Positions 1-9,109 of a DNA stretch of 64,000 bases are shown here, one piece after another. Numbering within the stretch: position 1 is the stretch's first letter; every line of letters starts with the position of its first letter. The DNA is taken from NCBI RefSeq assembly GCF_020859565.1, contig NZ_JAJHUO010000010.1:62001-126000 (forward strand). Direction: 5' to 3'. The notes under the pieces were generated by a model that searched no databases, was not told where the DNA came from, and saw only the letters and a list, made by a program, of their open reading frames with translations. A program made the position numbers and the translations under genes. Source of the DNA: Saccharothrix luteola (GTDB lineage: Bacteria > Actinomycetota > Actinomycetes > Mycobacteriales > Pseudonocardiaceae).

Positions 1-276
1 CCCCGACAACGACTCCTTGCCGAGCAGGCCGTCGAGGCCGAAGAACTCGAACGGCTTGCCGAGCAGGCCGGCGCCGACGTCGGTGCCGAACGCCATCGAA
101 TAGCCGACCAACACCCAGAGCACACCGACCACGGCGATTGCGCCCAGGCTCATCATCATCATGTTGAGCACACTCTTCGACCGGACCATGCCCCCGTAGA
201 AGAAGGCAAGTCCCGGCGTCATCAACAGCACCAGTGCGGCACTGGTGAGCACCCAGGCGGTGTCCCCTGTATCCAC
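1..276 (-). CDS. amtB: Ammonium transporter AmtB, N-terminal part (cut by window edge)
   Basis: This is the first 92 codons of an Amt/Rh-family ammonium channel; the 3' end lies outside the window. The N-terminus starts MDTGDTAWVL and continues into TPGLAFFYGGMV, the family's first membrane helix with its conserved FYGG turn, followed by LNMMMMS and GYSMAFG. The GTG at 274-276 is chosen because a GGAGGT Shine-Dalgarno sequence precedes it by about five bases; the in-frame GTG at 286-288 has no such site. In mycobacteria amt sits next to ftsY, as part of the glnB/glnD group. Here a purine-degradation island separates amtB from ftsY. A GlnR-like box about 50 bases upstream suggests nitrogen control. 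Confidence 0.9.
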   Translation of the reverse strand, partial: MDTGDTAWVLTSAALVLLMTPGLAFFYGGMVRSKSVLNMMMMSLGAIAVVGVLWVLVGYSMAFGTDVGAGLLGKPFEFFGLDGLLGKESLSG

Positions 277-322
277 GTCGACCTCCACTGCACGTCGGTT
301 GCAGGGAGCATCGGTATGTCCT

Positions 323-360
323 GTTTCACGCGGTTGCGCCTCAGGTTTCGTACAGGTGAA
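323..360 (-). promoter_or_regulatory. GlnR-like operator upstream of amtB
   Basis: On the minus strand the sequence reads TTCAC-n6-GAAAC-n6-CGCAA-n6-GAAAC. The spacing is exactly that of the actinobacterial GlnR box (GTnAC-n6-GAAAC, twice), with two perfect GAAAC half-sites and two degenerate partners. A further GTTAC-n6-GTTTC pair lies at 377-392 on the plus strand. The position upstream of amtB fits the known GlnR target in Streptomyces. The 289-624 stretch otherwise holds only the peptidase terminator; I see no gene in it. Confidence 0.5.
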
Positions 361-577
361 CTGTCCCGCCCCTGGTGTTACAGGCACGTTTCGCGGGGTT
401 GAAGCAAGCAGTTCCGCCCGCAACCAGTCCGGGTCGCCGCGAGATTTCCGGTGACGGACCGTGCGAGCGCGACTCGGCTTTGCGGTGGTTCGTGTGATCC
501 CGCGCAATGGCCTGACGACGCTGGGTCACCAACGGTCGGCCGCCGTGCCCCGTGGTCGCGGCCGAGCCTGCCAGACC

Positions 578-619
578 GGCCGGGGCCGCCCCAGCCGGGT
601 GGTGGGGGCGGCGCCGGCC
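578..619 (-). terminator. Hairpin terminator after the secreted peptidase
   Basis: Arms at 578-592 and 605-619 pair at 14 of 15 positions around a 12-base loop, five bases beyond the peptidase stop codon. There is no U-run, which is usual in high-GC actinobacteria. Confidence 0.6.
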
Positions 620-624
620 GACTG

Positions 625-2157
625 CTACTCCAGCCAGCCCGGGATGGCCGTGGTCGGGCCCGCCGGGACGGGCTTCGCGTCCAGGGACGCGATCGACTGC
701 GGCGCGGGCTCGACGGCCGCGCACCGCGCACCCGGCCGAGGCGTCTTCAAGTCGACCAGGTAGTCGTCCGTCGCGCGGCGGGTGCACTCGCTGCGGTCGT
801 AGACGCCGTGGCCCCAGCCCTCGTAGGTCAGCAGGACCGTGGTGTCGCGGCTCTGCCGGTGCGCGTTGACGGCCCACTCGTAGCCGGTGGCGGGGTCGTG
901 CAGCGCGTTGAGCATCAGGATCTTCGGCGCGTCCTCGATCTCGAGCCGGTGCTGCGGGTTGTTGACCCGCTCCGGCAGGCCGACGCAGCCCGCCATGGCG
1001 GTGTGCCCGAGCGACGAGCCGCGCATGTGCGGCGCGAGCTGACGGGCGCGGTCGACCAGGGCGGAGAACTGGCGGTGGTCCTTGACCCGGATCGCCCAGT
1101 CCTGGCAGAACACGGCCGGGAACGGGTTGCGCGCGGTCTCCTCCACTGCGAAGGACGTCGCGTGCGTGCCCGCGCCGAGCTCGACCAGGAACTCCGACAG
1201 CCGCTGCCAGTGCGGGCCGTAGAACGCGCCGAACGCGACGCCGATGACGTCGTCGGCGGTCACCTCGCGGTCCGGCTCCAGCGGGTCGGTGATCTCACCC
1301 CGGTCGGCGCGGGCCAGCAGCTCGTCCCACACCTTCGCCACGTCCTGGCCGTGCAGGGCGCACGACTCGGTGCGGTCGCACCACGCCACGAACTCGCGGA
1401 ACGAGTCCTCGGCCGTCGCGGCCTCGGTCTCGTTGAACCGCCAGGTGCCGAGGCTGTGGTCCATGTTGGAGTCGATCACCATGGCGCGGATGTTCCGCCC
1501 GAACTCCTCGGCGTACTGCTGGCCGATGAGGGTGCCGTAGGACAGGCCGTAGTAGTTGATCTTGCGCTCGCCGAGGGCCTTGCGCAGCGCGTCGATGTCC
1601 TTGACGACCGCACCGGTGTCGGCGTGGTCGTAGATCGGGCCGCTGTGCTCGCGGCAGTCGGCGGCCAGCTCGCGGTTGTACGCGGCGAGCCGGTCGAACT
1701 CCCGCTGGTCGGCCGGGTGGATCGACGGCTGGGCGCGCAGCACCTCGACCGAGCACTGCACCGGCTGGCTGCGGGCGACGCCGCGCGGGTCGAACCCGAT
1801 GATGTCGAAGCGCTGCTGCACCTCCGGGCTGAAGTAGCCGTCCGCCCCCAGGGCGAAGTTCACGCCCGAGCCGCCCGGCCCGCCCGGGTTGACGACCATG
1901 ACCCCGATGCGCTTGGCGGGGTCGGTGGCCTTGCGGCGGGCCACGGCGAGGTCGAACTTCTCGCCGCGCGGGTTCGCCCAGTCGATCGGCAGGCTCAGCG
2001 TGCCGCACTCCACCTCGGCCAGTTCCGGGCACGGCCGCCAGTCGATCCCACCCGCGCCGCGCGCCGGCTCCGTTTCGGCCGACGCCACCGACGTCGTCCC
2101 CGCTGCGAGCGCCAACGCGGTGGCGACACCGCCGAGCGCCCTGATGATCGGTCGCAC
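625..2157 (-). CDS. Secreted alpha/beta-hydrolase, tripeptidyl aminopeptidase-like (S33)
   Basis: This 510-residue protein belongs to the Streptomyces Tap/SlpD-type exported serine peptidases, which release short peptides from protein N-termini outside the cell. An Ala-rich signal peptide covers about residues 1-28, ending at ASAETE. The oxyanion-hole motif NPGGPGGSG is at about 90-98 and the nucleophile elbow GLSYGT puts Ser at 206. The TAP-like C-terminal domain supplies Asp421 (NALHDP) and His450 (GWGHG), so the triad is complete. The gene follows alc in the same direction after 124 bases and may be read through or have its own promoter. A GACAACTTCCG string at 2265-2275, shared with the operator near hyi, lies in that gap. 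The substrate is not predictable. Confidence 0.85.
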   Translation of the reverse strand: MRPIIRALGGVATALALAAGTTSVASAETEPARGAGGIDWRPCPELAEVECGTLSLPIDWANPRGEKFDLAVARRKATDPAKRIGVMVVNPGGPGGSGVNFALGADGYFSPEVQQRFDIIGFDPRGVARSQPVQCSVEVLRAQPSIHPADQREFDRLAAYNRELAADCREHSGPIYDHADTGAVVKDIDALRKALGERKINYYGLSYGTLIGQQYAEEFGRNIRAMVIDSNMDHSLGTWRFNETEAATAEDSFREFVAWCDRTESCALHGQDVAKVWDELLARADRGEITDPLEPDREVTADDVIGVAFGAFYGPHWQRLSEFLVELGAGTHATSFAVEETARNPFPAVFCQDWAIRVKDHRQFSALVDRARQLAPHMRGSSLGHTAMAGCVGLPERVNNPQHRLEIEDAPKILMLNALHDPATGYEWAVNAHRQSRDTTVLLTYEGWGHGVYDRSECTRRATDDYLVDLKTPRPGARCAAVEPAPQSIASLDAKPVPAGPTTAIPGWLE

Positions 2158-2281
2158 AGGTTCCTCCCTAGTTCCTGTTCACCCAATCGGGTTTCCGCAG
2201 GCTTCCAGGGCGGCCGAACGCACCACAACCGACTGAAGTCTCACCAACAATCAACCCAAGGACTGACAACTTCCGCGTCTT

Positions 2282-3280
2282 TCAGCGCAAGTCCTGGTAG
2301 CGCTGGGTGATCACCCTGAGACCGCGGGCGGTCAACCGGCCGAACAGCCGCAGCCGCGCCATCCCGCCGTCCGGGTAGATGTCGAGCCGCGCGTGGGTGG
2401 CCTCGGGGGCGTCCTCGACGCGGAAGCGGTGGCGGGTGTCGGGCTGGAGCCGGGTGCGCGGCAGCACGTCGAACTCCGCGCCGGTCCGCGCGTCGCGGGC
2501 CCGGACCGACGCCCAGCCCGGCGCGTTGCCCTTGAAGTGGCTGGTGTCCAGCTCCGCGAGCCGGATGACGCCCGGCGCGGCCAGCTCGACCTCGACCCAG
2601 TCGTTGCCGTCGTCACGCCGGCGCGCGGTTTCCCAGCCCTCGCCCATGACCGTGGCCTGACCGGGCGCGATGAGGTTGCCCGGGTCGCTGTAGAACATGT
2701 TGCTGCACCCGGTGACCGACGCGCCGTTCTCCAGCGCGGCCAGGTCCAGCGCGTCCGGCACGATCAGGTCGGGGTCGGCCACCGGCGTGCCGTGCACGCG
2801 CAGCCTGGCCACCCCGCCGTCCGGGTGGATGGTGAGCCGGACGTGCGTGTAGCGGCGGGCAGCCGACACCTCGAAGTAGTGCTTGCGGTCGCCTCCCAGC
2901 GGCGACTTCGGCACCACGGTCTCCCAGCCGGCCAGCTCGTCGGGCGCCGGGTAGCCCGTGGCGGAGGTGGCCTCGACCGACGCGAACGGCGGGTAGTTGC
3001 CCTTGAAGAACGCGGTGTCGACCACGACGCCCTTGATCACGCCCGGCAGGCCGAGCCGGACGATCGCCCGGTCCTCGCCGCTCTCCCGGCGGCGGCGGGT
3101 CTCCCACCCGTCGTAGACCTGGCCCTTGTGCCCGAACGTGTAGGTCCGGTACTCCGGCTCGCCTGCGCGGATCAGGTTCTCGCGCTCGGCGAAGAACTCG
3201 TCGTTGGCCCACATCACGCTGCCGCCGACCGCGCGGCAGGCCAGGTCGGGCAGTCGGGTCCAGCCGGGTGCTTCCGTCAT
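2282..3280 (-). CDS. alc: Allantoicase
   Basis: This enzyme hydrolyses allantoate to ureidoglycolate and urea in ureide breakdown. The 332-residue protein has the two tandem jelly-roll allantoicase repeats: the first carries DTAFFKGNYPPFASVE and the second the matching DTSHFKGNAPGWASVR, with IHPDGGVARLR and IYPDGGMARLR as a second paired motif. The length fits the family. It is the last ureide gene of the hyi-glxR-gcl-glxK-allB-alc run, 24 bases after allB. No ureidoglycolate lyase is visible in the window, so the next step must be encoded elsewhere or occur by another route. Confidence 0.93.
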   Translation of the reverse strand: MTEAPGWTRLPDLACRAVGGSVMWANDEFFAERENLIRAGEPEYRTYTFGHKGQVYDGWETRRRRESGEDRAIVRLGLPGVIKGVVVDTAFFKGNYPPFASVEATSATGYPAPDELAGWETVVPKSPLGGDRKHYFEVSAARRYTHVRLTIHPDGGVARLRVHGTPVADPDLIVPDALDLAALENGASVTGCSNMFYSDPGNLIAPGQATVMGEGWETARRRDDGNDWVEVELAAPGVIRLAELDTSHFKGNAPGWASVRARDARTGAEFDVLPRTRLQPDTRHRFRVEDAPEATHARLDIYPDGGMARLRLFGRLTARGLRVITQRYQDLR

Positions 3281-3304
3281 GCGGCTCCTCTGTCGGTCCT
3301 CGGC

Positions 3305-4597
3305 TCAGCCGTGGTGGCTCAGCAGCCGGCCGCGCGGCCGGTCGTCGATCGGCCGACCGCGCAGCCACGTCTGCCGCACCACGCCCGCCAGCGGACGGCC
3401 GTGGTAGGGCGTGACGGGGTTGCGGTGGCGCAGTGCGGCGCGGTCCACGACGAACGCGTCGTCCGGCGCGAACACGCAGAAGTCGGCGTCCGCGCCGGGC
3501 GCGATGCGGCCCTTCGTCCCCAGCCCGACCAGGTCGGCCGGGTTGGTCGCCATCCACCGGACCACGTCGGTCAGCGCGTGCCCCCGTTGCCTGGCCTGGG
3601 TCCACACCGCGGACAGGCCCAGCTGCAGGCTCGCGATACCGCCCCACGCGGTGGCGAAGTCGCCCTGCTTCAGCTCCGGGGTGCACGGCGAGTGGTCGGT
3701 GACGACGAGGTCGATCAGGTCCTCGCCCAACGCGCGCCAGAGCTGCTCGCGGTTGGCCGCGTCGCGGATCGGCGGGCAGCACTTGAACTCCGTGGCCGTG
3801 TCGCCGATCTCCTCCGCGACGAACGTCAGGTAGTGCGGGCACGTCTCGGCGGTCAGCCGCAGCCCGAGGTCCTTGGCGATCCGCACCTGCCGCACGGCCT
3901 CGCCGCTGGACAGGTGCAGCACGTGCAGCCTGGCCCTGGTCTCGTTGGCCAGGTCGACCACGGTCGTGATGGCGTGCTGCTCGGCCCGGTGCGGCCGGGA
4001 GTCGAGGAAGGCGCGGTAGCCGGGACCGGAGTCGGTGACCTCGAGCGGGTCCTCGGCGTGCACGATCGTCAGGGCGTCACGTCCGCGCAGCCGCAGCAGG
4101 GCCGCCCTCAGCTCGTCCTCGGTGACGTGCGGGAACTCGTCCACGCCCGAGTGGATCAGGAAGCACTTGAAGCCGAACACGCCGGCGTCGTGCAACTCCT
4201 CCAGGTCGTCCAGGTTCGTCGGCACGATGCCGCCCCAGAACCCGACGTCGACGTGCGCCCGGTCCCGCGCCGCCTCCCGCTTGGCCTTCAGGGCGGCCAC
4301 CGTGGTCGTCGGCGGCACGCTGTTGAGCGGCATGTCGATGATCGTGGTGACGCCGCCCGCCGCCGCCGCCCTGGTCGCGGTCTCGAAGCCCTCCCAGTCG
4401 CTGCGGCCCGGGTCGTTCACGTGGACGTGCGTGTCGACCAGGCCGGGCAGGAGGACTTCGTCGTCGGCGAGCGTCACGACGGTCCCGGCGTCCAGGTGGT
4501 CGGCCACCTCGACGATCCGACCGCCCGCGACGCCGACGTCGGCACGGCGTTCCCCGTCCGGCGTGATCACTCGGGCAGCGCGCAGCACCAAATCCAT
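3305..4597 (-). CDS. allB: Allantoinase
   Basis: A 430-residue cyclic amidohydrolase that opens the allantoin ring to allantoate. The binuclear metal site is visible: DTHVHVN (His57, His59), the carboxylated-lysine position FGFKCF (Lys144), HVLHLSS, ETCPHYL and TDHSPC. This set, with MPLN after the first metal motif, identifies allantoinase rather than dihydroorotase or hydantoinase. The frame is open far upstream, but homology begins at [10 protein letters not shown], and GGAGAG precedes this ATG, so 4597 is the start. The stop of glxK lies five bases upstream, so the genes are almost certainly co-transcribed. Confidence 0.93.
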   Translation of the reverse strand: MDLVLRAARVITPDGERRADVGVAGGRIVEVADHLDAGTVVTLADDEVLLPGLVDTHVHVNDPGRSDWEGFETATRAAAAGGVTTIIDMPLNSVPPTTTVAALKAKREAARDRAHVDVGFWGGIVPTNLDDLEELHDAGVFGFKCFLIHSGVDEFPHVTEDELRAALLRLRGRDALTIVHAEDPLEVTDSGPGYRAFLDSRPHRAEQHAITTVVDLANETRARLHVLHLSSGEAVRQVRIAKDLGLRLTAETCPHYLTFVAEEIGDTATEFKCCPPIRDAANREQLWRALGEDLIDLVVTDHSPCTPELKQGDFATAWGGIASLQLGLSAVWTQARQRGHALTDVVRWMATNPADLVGLGTKGRIAPGADADFCVFAPDDAFVVDRAALRHRNPVTPYHGRPLAGVVRQTWLRGRPIDDRPRGRLLSHHG

Positions 4598-4602
4598 GCA
4601 CG

Positions 4603-5610
4603 TCACTCTCCCAGCCGGTCGGCGGCGATGCGACCGGCCAGACGTCGCAGGACCGGTTCCGGTTCGGCCAGGCAGCGCGCCAGGTCCGGCTCGACGTCCA
4701 GCAGCGCGTAGGCGGCTTCGATGCCCAGGTCGGCGGGGTCGACGGCGCACCGGCCGGCCACCGCCACGACGGGCACGCCGCCGGCCGCCTTCGCCACGCC
4801 CGCCGGCGCCTTGCCGTGCGCGGTCTGGTGGTCGAGCGAGCCCTCGCCGGTGATCACCAGGCGGGCGCCGGGCAGGTGGTCGGCGAACCCGACCAGGTCG
4901 AGCACCACGTCGATGCCGGGCCGCCTGGTCGCGCCGAGCACGGCCAGCGCGGCGAACCCGATGCCGCCGGCGGCGCCCGCGCCCGGGTGGTCGGCGTAGG
5001 ACGGGTCGATCTCGTCGGCCCAGTCGCGCAGCCTCGCTTCCAACTCCTCGACCTGGCGCGGGGTCGCGCCCTTCTGCGGGCCGTAGACCGCCGCCGCGCC
5101 GTGCGGCCCCAGCAGGGGGTTGTCGACGTCGGTGGCCAGGACCAGCTCGACGTCGCGCAGGTCCCGGCCGCCGAGCCCGTCGAGCATCCCCCTGCCGCCG
5201 TCGGTGCACGCGCTGCCGCCCGCGCCCAGGACCAGCCGCCGGCAGCCCAGGTCGTGGGCGGAGCGCAGCAGCTCGCCGACGCCCCTGCTGGTCGCCGTCA
5301 TCGGAGCGGGGCGGTCCAGCAGGGCGGAGCCCGCCGCCGCGGCCACTTCGACCACCGCCGTGTCGCCGCGCACCGCGAAGCTCGCCGGGACCGGCCTGCC
5401 GGCGGGCCCGGTGACCCACCGGCCGACCCGGACGAACCCGGCGGCGGCGGCGGCGTCCACCGTGCCGTCGCCGCCGTCGGCCACCGGCAGGCAGCGCACG
5501 TCCAGGTCGGGGACCACGTCGCGCAGGCCGCGCGCGACGGCGGCGGCCACGCGCGGTGCGGTGAGCGTGCCCTTGAACTTGTCGGGCGCGACGACGACGT
5601 GCCCCGTCAC
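4603..5610 (-). CDS. glxK: Glycerate 2-kinase (GarK/GlxK family)
   Basis: Phosphorylates D-glycerate, the end product of the glyoxylate carboligase route, and passes it to glycolysis. The 335-residue protein starts with the family signature [12 protein letters not shown] and contains [31 protein letters not shown] and ITGEGSLD. It is somewhat shorter than the usual 370-380 residues, with the loop after GLGG compressed. The GTG start overlaps the gcl stop by four bases (GTGA), the normal translational-coupling arrangement, and GAGG lies upstream. Confidence 0.9.
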   Translation of the reverse strand: MTGHVVVAPDKFKGTLTAPRVAAAVARGLRDVVPDLDVRCLPVADGGDGTVDAAAAAGFVRVGRWVTGPAGRPVPASFAVRGDTAVVEVAAAAGSALLDRPAPMTATSRGVGELLRSAHDLGCRRLVLGAGGSACTDGGRGMLDGLGGRDLRDVELVLATDVDNPLLGPHGAAAVYGPQKGATPRQVEELEARLRDWADEIDPSYADHPGAGAAGGIGFAALAVLGATRRPGIDVVLDLVGFADHLPGARLVITGEGSLDHQTAHGKAPAGVAKAAGGVPVVAVAGRCAVDPADLGIEAAYALLDVEPDLARCLAEPEPVLRRLAGRIAADRLGE

Positions 5611-7322
5611 GGCACCTCTTCGTACTCGCGAACGGCGGCGATCGAGGTGCCGTTGGCGGTGTCGCCCTCGCGTTCGATCATGATCTCGACCAGGACGGGG
5701 CGGCTGGTGCGCTCGGCCTCCTTGCGCGCCCACTCCAGGCTCTCCCGGATGCGGCCGGGTTCGGTGACCCTGGTGCCGGAGCAGCCGTAGGCCTCCATGA
5801 TCTTGACGTTGTCCGACCCGACGGTGTCGTAGTGGATGTCCACCTCGTACGCCATGTCGTAGCCGCCGTGGTCCTCGGCCATGCGGATCAAACCCAGGTA
5901 CTCGTTGTTCAGCATGATCAGCACGAACGGCACGTCGTACTGGGCGCCCACGGCCAGCTCCTCCACCAGGAACTGGAACGAGTAGTCGCCGACGATCCCC
6001 ACCACCTCGGCGGCCGGGTCGCTGTGCTTGAGCGCCTTCTTCACGCCGATCGCGGCCGGTATCTCCCAGCCGAGCGGCCCGGCCTGCCCGCACACCTGGT
6101 AGTGCCGGGGCCGGTGCGCCTTCTGGTGCTGGCCGGACCAGATCTGGTACAGCCCGATGGCCGTGACGAAGTAGGCGTCCGGGCCGTAGAACTCGTTGAT
6201 CTCCTTGAACACCCGCGGCGCCTTCACCGGCACGGTGTCGAAGTCCTCGCGGCGCAACAGGGTCGCCTTGAGCTCACGGGTCCGCGCCGTCCAGGCGTTG
6301 TCCGGGCGTGGCCCTGTCCTGGTCCGCGCCAGGGCGAGCAACGCCCGCAGGAACGCCTTCACGTCCGAGACCACGCCCAGGTCCGGCCCGAAGACCTTGC
6401 CGATCTGCGTCGGCTCCACGTCCACGTGCACGAACTTCCGGTCGCCCCGGTACGTCGCCAGGTCACCCGTGTGCCGGTCGCCGAACCGCGCGCCCAGCGC
6501 CACCACCAGGTCGCTCTCCAGGAACGACGCGTTGCCGTACCGCTGCGACGTCTGGATGCCCGTCATGCCCGCGTACAGCGGGTGGTCCTCGTCGATCGCG
6601 CCCTTGCCCATCAACGTGGCCTGGATCGGCACGTTCAGGTGCTCGGCCAGCGCCAGCAGCTCCTCGTGCGCCTCGGCGAGGATCACGCCGCCGCCCGCGA
6701 GCAGCAACGGCCGTTCGGCGGCGAGGAGCATGTCCAGCGCCCGCGCCACGCGGGCCGGGTGCGGTTCGGGCCGGGTGACGGGCAGCGGCGCGTCGATGGT
6801 GTGGTCCCACTCGATCTCCTGTTTCTGCACGTCGATCGGCAGGTCGATCAGCACCGGCCCCGGCCGGCCCGACCGGGCGATCCGGAACGCCTCCCGGAAG
6901 ATCCACGGCGCCTGCGCGGCCTCCTTGACCTGCACCGCCCACTTGGTGACGGGCGCGGCGACCGCCACGATGTCGACCGCCTGGAACGCCTCCTGGTGCA
7001 GCTCGGACGTCGCCGCCTGACCGGTGACGCACAGGATCGGCACGGAGTCCGCCTGCGCGGTGTAGAGGCCGGTGATCATGTTGGTGCCCGCCGGGCCGGA
7101 CGTGCCGATGGCCACGCCGACGTTGCCGGTCGTGCGCGACCAGCCGTCGGCCATGTGCGTGGCGCCTTCCTCGTGCCGCACGATCAGGTGCTCGATCGTG
7201 CCGTCCTGCTCCATGGCCTTGTAGAGCGGCAGGATCGCCGCTCCCGGGCATCCGAAGACCGTGTCGACGCCCTCGCTCTTGAGGACTTCCACGACCGCTT
7301 GCATGACGGGTATCCGAGCCAT
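5607..7322 (-). CDS. gcl: Glyoxylate carboligase, ThDP-dependent (Glu51 variant)
   Basis: Condenses two glyoxylates to tartronate semialdehyde and CO2. The 571-residue protein has the acetolactate-synthase-type fold, with [39 protein letters not shown] in the N-terminal half and [26 protein letters not shown] and NNEYLGLIR for ThDP/Mg binding. Neighbours hyi, glxR and glxK support Gcl over other ThDP enzymes. One residue is odd: E. coli Gcl has Val51 (HVEGA) where almost all ThDP enzymes have a catalytic Glu, and this protein has Glu51 (RHEEGATH). Tartronate-semialdehyde synthase is still favoured from context, but an altered activity is possible. The start overlaps the glxR stop by one base. 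Confidence 0.85.
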   Translation of the reverse strand: MARIPVMQAVVEVLKSEGVDTVFGCPGAAILPLYKAMEQDGTIEHLIVRHEEGATHMADGWSRTTGNVGVAIGTSGPAGTNMITGLYTAQADSVPILCVTGQAATSELHQEAFQAVDIVAVAAPVTKWAVQVKEAAQAPWIFREAFRIARSGRPGPVLIDLPIDVQKQEIEWDHTIDAPLPVTRPEPHPARVARALDMLLAAERPLLLAGGGVILAEAHEELLALAEHLNVPIQATLMGKGAIDEDHPLYAGMTGIQTSQRYGNASFLESDLVVALGARFGDRHTGDLATYRGDRKFVHVDVEPTQIGKVFGPDLGVVSDVKAFLRALLALARTRTGPRPDNAWTARTRELKATLLRREDFDTVPVKAPRVFKEINEFYGPDAYFVTAIGLYQIWSGQHQKAHRPRHYQVCGQAGPLGWEIPAAIGVKKALKHSDPAAEVVGIVGDYSFQFLVEELAVGAQYDVPFVLIMLNNEYLGLIRMAEDHGGYDMAYEVDIHYDTVGSDNVKIMEAYGCSGTRVTEPGRIRESLEWARKEAERTSRPVLVEIMIEREGDTANGTSIAAVREYEEVP

Positions 7323-8194
7323 CAGGCCCTCCCGGACAGGTTCTCGACGACCTTCAACAACGCCGAGTGGTCGAGGGATCCGTACCCCTGTGCCCGGCCG
7401 GACGCGATGAGCTGGGCGATCAGCCCCGTCACCGGTAGCGCGACGTCGACCTGGCGGGCCGCGGCGAGCGCGATCCCCATGTCCTTGTGGTGCAGGTCGA
7501 TGCGGAAACCCGGCTGGAACTCGCGCGCGATCATCGTGTCGCGCTTGAGGTCCAGGATCCGGTTGGCGGCCAGCCCGCCCGCGAGGACGTCCAAGCCGGC
7601 CTTGGCGTCCACCCCGGACGCCTCCAGCAGCACGATCGCCTCGGCCACCAGGGCGTAGATGCCGCCGACCAGGAGCTGGTTCGCGGCCTTCACCACCTGG
7701 CCCGCGCCGTGCGGGCCGACGTGGACGACGGTCTTGCCCAGGACGTCGAGGATCGGCTTCGCGGCGGCGAAGTCGGCCTCGTCACCCCCGACCATGATCG
7801 ACAGGGTGGCCTGCCGCGCGCCGGTCTCACCGCCGGACACCGGCGCGTCGAGCACGCGGACGCCGCGCTTCGCGCCCTCCTCGGCCACGGCGAGGGACGT
7901 CTCCGGGCGGATGGTGCTCATGTCGACCAGGAGCGTGCCCCGGTCGACCGCGTCGAGGACCGCGCCCAGGACGACGTCCTCCACCTGCGGGTGGTTCGGC
8001 AGCATGGTGATGACGACCTCGGCGCCGGCCACCGCGTCACGCGCGCTCGCCGCCGCCGTGCCGCCCGCCGCGGTGAGCTTGTCGAGCGCGTCCCGGCTCA
8101 GGTCGAAGCCGGTGACCCGGTGGCCCGCGGCGACCAGGTGCGCGGACATCGGCGTGCCCATGATGCCCAGGCCGATGAAACCGATCCTGCTCAT
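7322..8194 (-). CDS. glxR: 2-hydroxy-3-oxopropionate (tartronate semialdehyde) reductase
   Basis: Reduces tartronate semialdehyde to glycerate with NAD(P)H. The 290-residue beta-hydroxyacid dehydrogenase opens with the Rossmann motif GFIGLGIMGTPM, then has the substrate-binding DAPVSGGETGA, catalytic-lysine region GAGQVVKAANQLLVGG and the C-terminal HHKDMGIAL. ATG 8194 is used because homology begins there and it overlaps the hyi stop as ATGA; the frame stays open upstream without similarity. It lies between hyi and gcl, the gene order of the glyoxylate pathway. Confidence 0.92.
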   Translation of the reverse strand: MSRIGFIGLGIMGTPMSAHLVAAGHRVTGFDLSRDALDKLTAAGGTAAASARDAVAGAEVVITMLPNHPQVEDVVLGAVLDAVDRGTLLVDMSTIRPETSLAVAEEGAKRGVRVLDAPVSGGETGARQATLSIMVGGDEADFAAAKPILDVLGKTVVHVGPHGAGQVVKAANQLLVGGIYALVAEAIVLLEASGVDAKAGLDVLAGGLAANRILDLKRDTMIAREFQPGFRIDLHHKDMGIALAAARQVDVALPVTGLIAQLIASGRAQGYGSLDHSALLKVVENLSGRA

Positions 8195-8952
8195 CGCCGT
8201 CCCTCCTCGGGGAGCCAGTCGAAGCCGCCGGTCCGCGCCTGGTACTCCAGGCCCACGTAGCCCTGGTAGCCGTTGGCCTCGAGCTTCGCCAGGTAGCCGA
8301 AGACGTCGAGCTCCCCGGTGCCCGGCTCGCCGCGGCCCGGCGCATCGGCGATCTGCACGTGGCCGATGCGGTCCACGTGGTCGGAGACGACGGCGTCGAG
8401 GTCGTCCCCGTTGACGGCGAGGTGGTAGAGGTCGGCCAGCAGCGCCACGTTGTCGCGGCCGACCCGGTCGACGACCTCCAGCACGTCCGCGGCGGTGCGC
8501 AGCGGGTACTCCGGCGCGCCGGAGAGCGGCTCCACCAGGACCACCGCGCCGATCTCCGCGGCCACGTCGGCGGCGTGCGCGAGGTTCTCCAGCGCCGCGT
8601 CCGTGGTGGGGAAGTTGCCGTGCAGGGCGTTGAACGCGCGGCAGCCGAGCCGGCCCGCGATCCCGACCGCGATCTCCACGCTCGCGCGGAACTCGGACTG
8701 CCTGCCCGGCCACGCCACCAGGCCGCGGTCGCCGGCGGCCAGGTCGCCCGCGAAGAAGTTGAGCCCGACGAGCCGCACGCCCGCGTCGGCGACGGCCGCC
8801 TCGAACGCCTCGATTTCGCGGGACGGGGGCACGGCTTCGGCGAACGGCCACCAGAACTCGACCGCGTCGAACCCGGCCGCCCGGGCCGCGGCGGGTCGTT
8901 CCAGCACCGGTAGGTCGGTGAACAGGATCGACAGGTTGACGTCGTAGCGCAT
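8191..8952 (-). CDS. hyi: Hydroxypyruvate isomerase
   Basis: Interconverts hydroxypyruvate and tartronate semialdehyde. The 253-residue TIM-barrel protein (AP-endonuclease-2-like fold) contains AVEFWWPFAEAVP, LNFFAGDLAAGDRG, NALHGNFP, VVLVEPLSG, LLADLYHL and HVQIADAPGRGEPGTGELD, the metal- and substrate-binding strings of Hyi. The ATG at 8952 has GAAGGGA about eight bases upstream and matches the start of homology. It is the first gene of the minus-strand ureide/glyoxylate operon and diverges from uraD across a 157-base gap with two matching inverted repeats. Confidence 0.9.
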   Translation of the reverse strand: MRYDVNLSILFTDLPVLERPAAARAAGFDAVEFWWPFAEAVPPSREIEAFEAAVADAGVRLVGLNFFAGDLAAGDRGLVAWPGRQSEFRASVEIAVGIAGRLGCRAFNALHGNFPTTDAALENLAHAADVAAEIGAVVLVEPLSGAPEYPLRTAADVLEVVDRVGRDNVALLADLYHLAVNGDDLDAVVSDHVDRIGHVQIADAPGRGEPGTGELDVFGYLAKLEANGYQGYVGLEYQARTGGFDWLPEEGRR

Positions 8953-8972
8953 TTGGAGATCCCTTCCACAAT

Positions 8973-8990
8973 GCGGAAGACAACTTCCGT
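8973..8990. promoter_or_regulatory. Candidate operator, hyi side of divergent promoter
   Basis: Inverted repeat GCGGAA-n6-TTCCGT, 21 bases upstream of the hyi start. The same pattern recurs at 9072-9089 on the uraD side. The likely binder is the IclR-family protein encoded at 14185-14937 (inference). Confidence 0.45.
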
Positions 8991-9033
8991 ACATCGAGAG
9001 AGTAGGCAGGCCCTCGACGGCGGCGCAAGACTG

Positions 9034-9063
9034 TTGACACGCTTGGAGGCGCGCTCGTACCGT
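9034..9063 (+). promoter_or_regulatory. Likely vegetative promoter of uraD-uraH-uaZ
   Basis: TTGACA at 9034-9039, an 18-base spacer and TACCGT at 9058-9063. Transcription would begin near 9070, so the inverted repeat at 9072-9089 would sit on the start site and could repress it. Confidence 0.5.
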
Positions 9064-9071
9064 CCCTCCTG

Positions 9072-9089
9072 GCGGAAATGTGATTCCGC
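9072..9089. promoter_or_regulatory. Candidate operator, uraD side of divergent promoter
   Basis: Perfect inverted repeat GCGGAA-n6-TTCCGC, 21 bases before the uraD start, and the partner of the site at 8973-8990. Two copies, one near each divergent start, suggest one regulator for both operons. Confidence 0.5.
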
Positions 9090-9109
9090 GATACAGAAAA
9101 GGGAGCCTT

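Noticed and set aside
2393..4711. A 772-codon plus-strand frame opposite alc and allB
   Set aside because: It is the mirror of strongly supported allantoicase and allantoinase genes and shows no recognisable domain.
4598..5419. N-terminal extension of allantoinase by about 270 residues
   Set aside because: The added part is low-complexity Arg/Gly sequence overlapping the glycerate kinase gene; homology and the ribosome-binding site begin at 4597.
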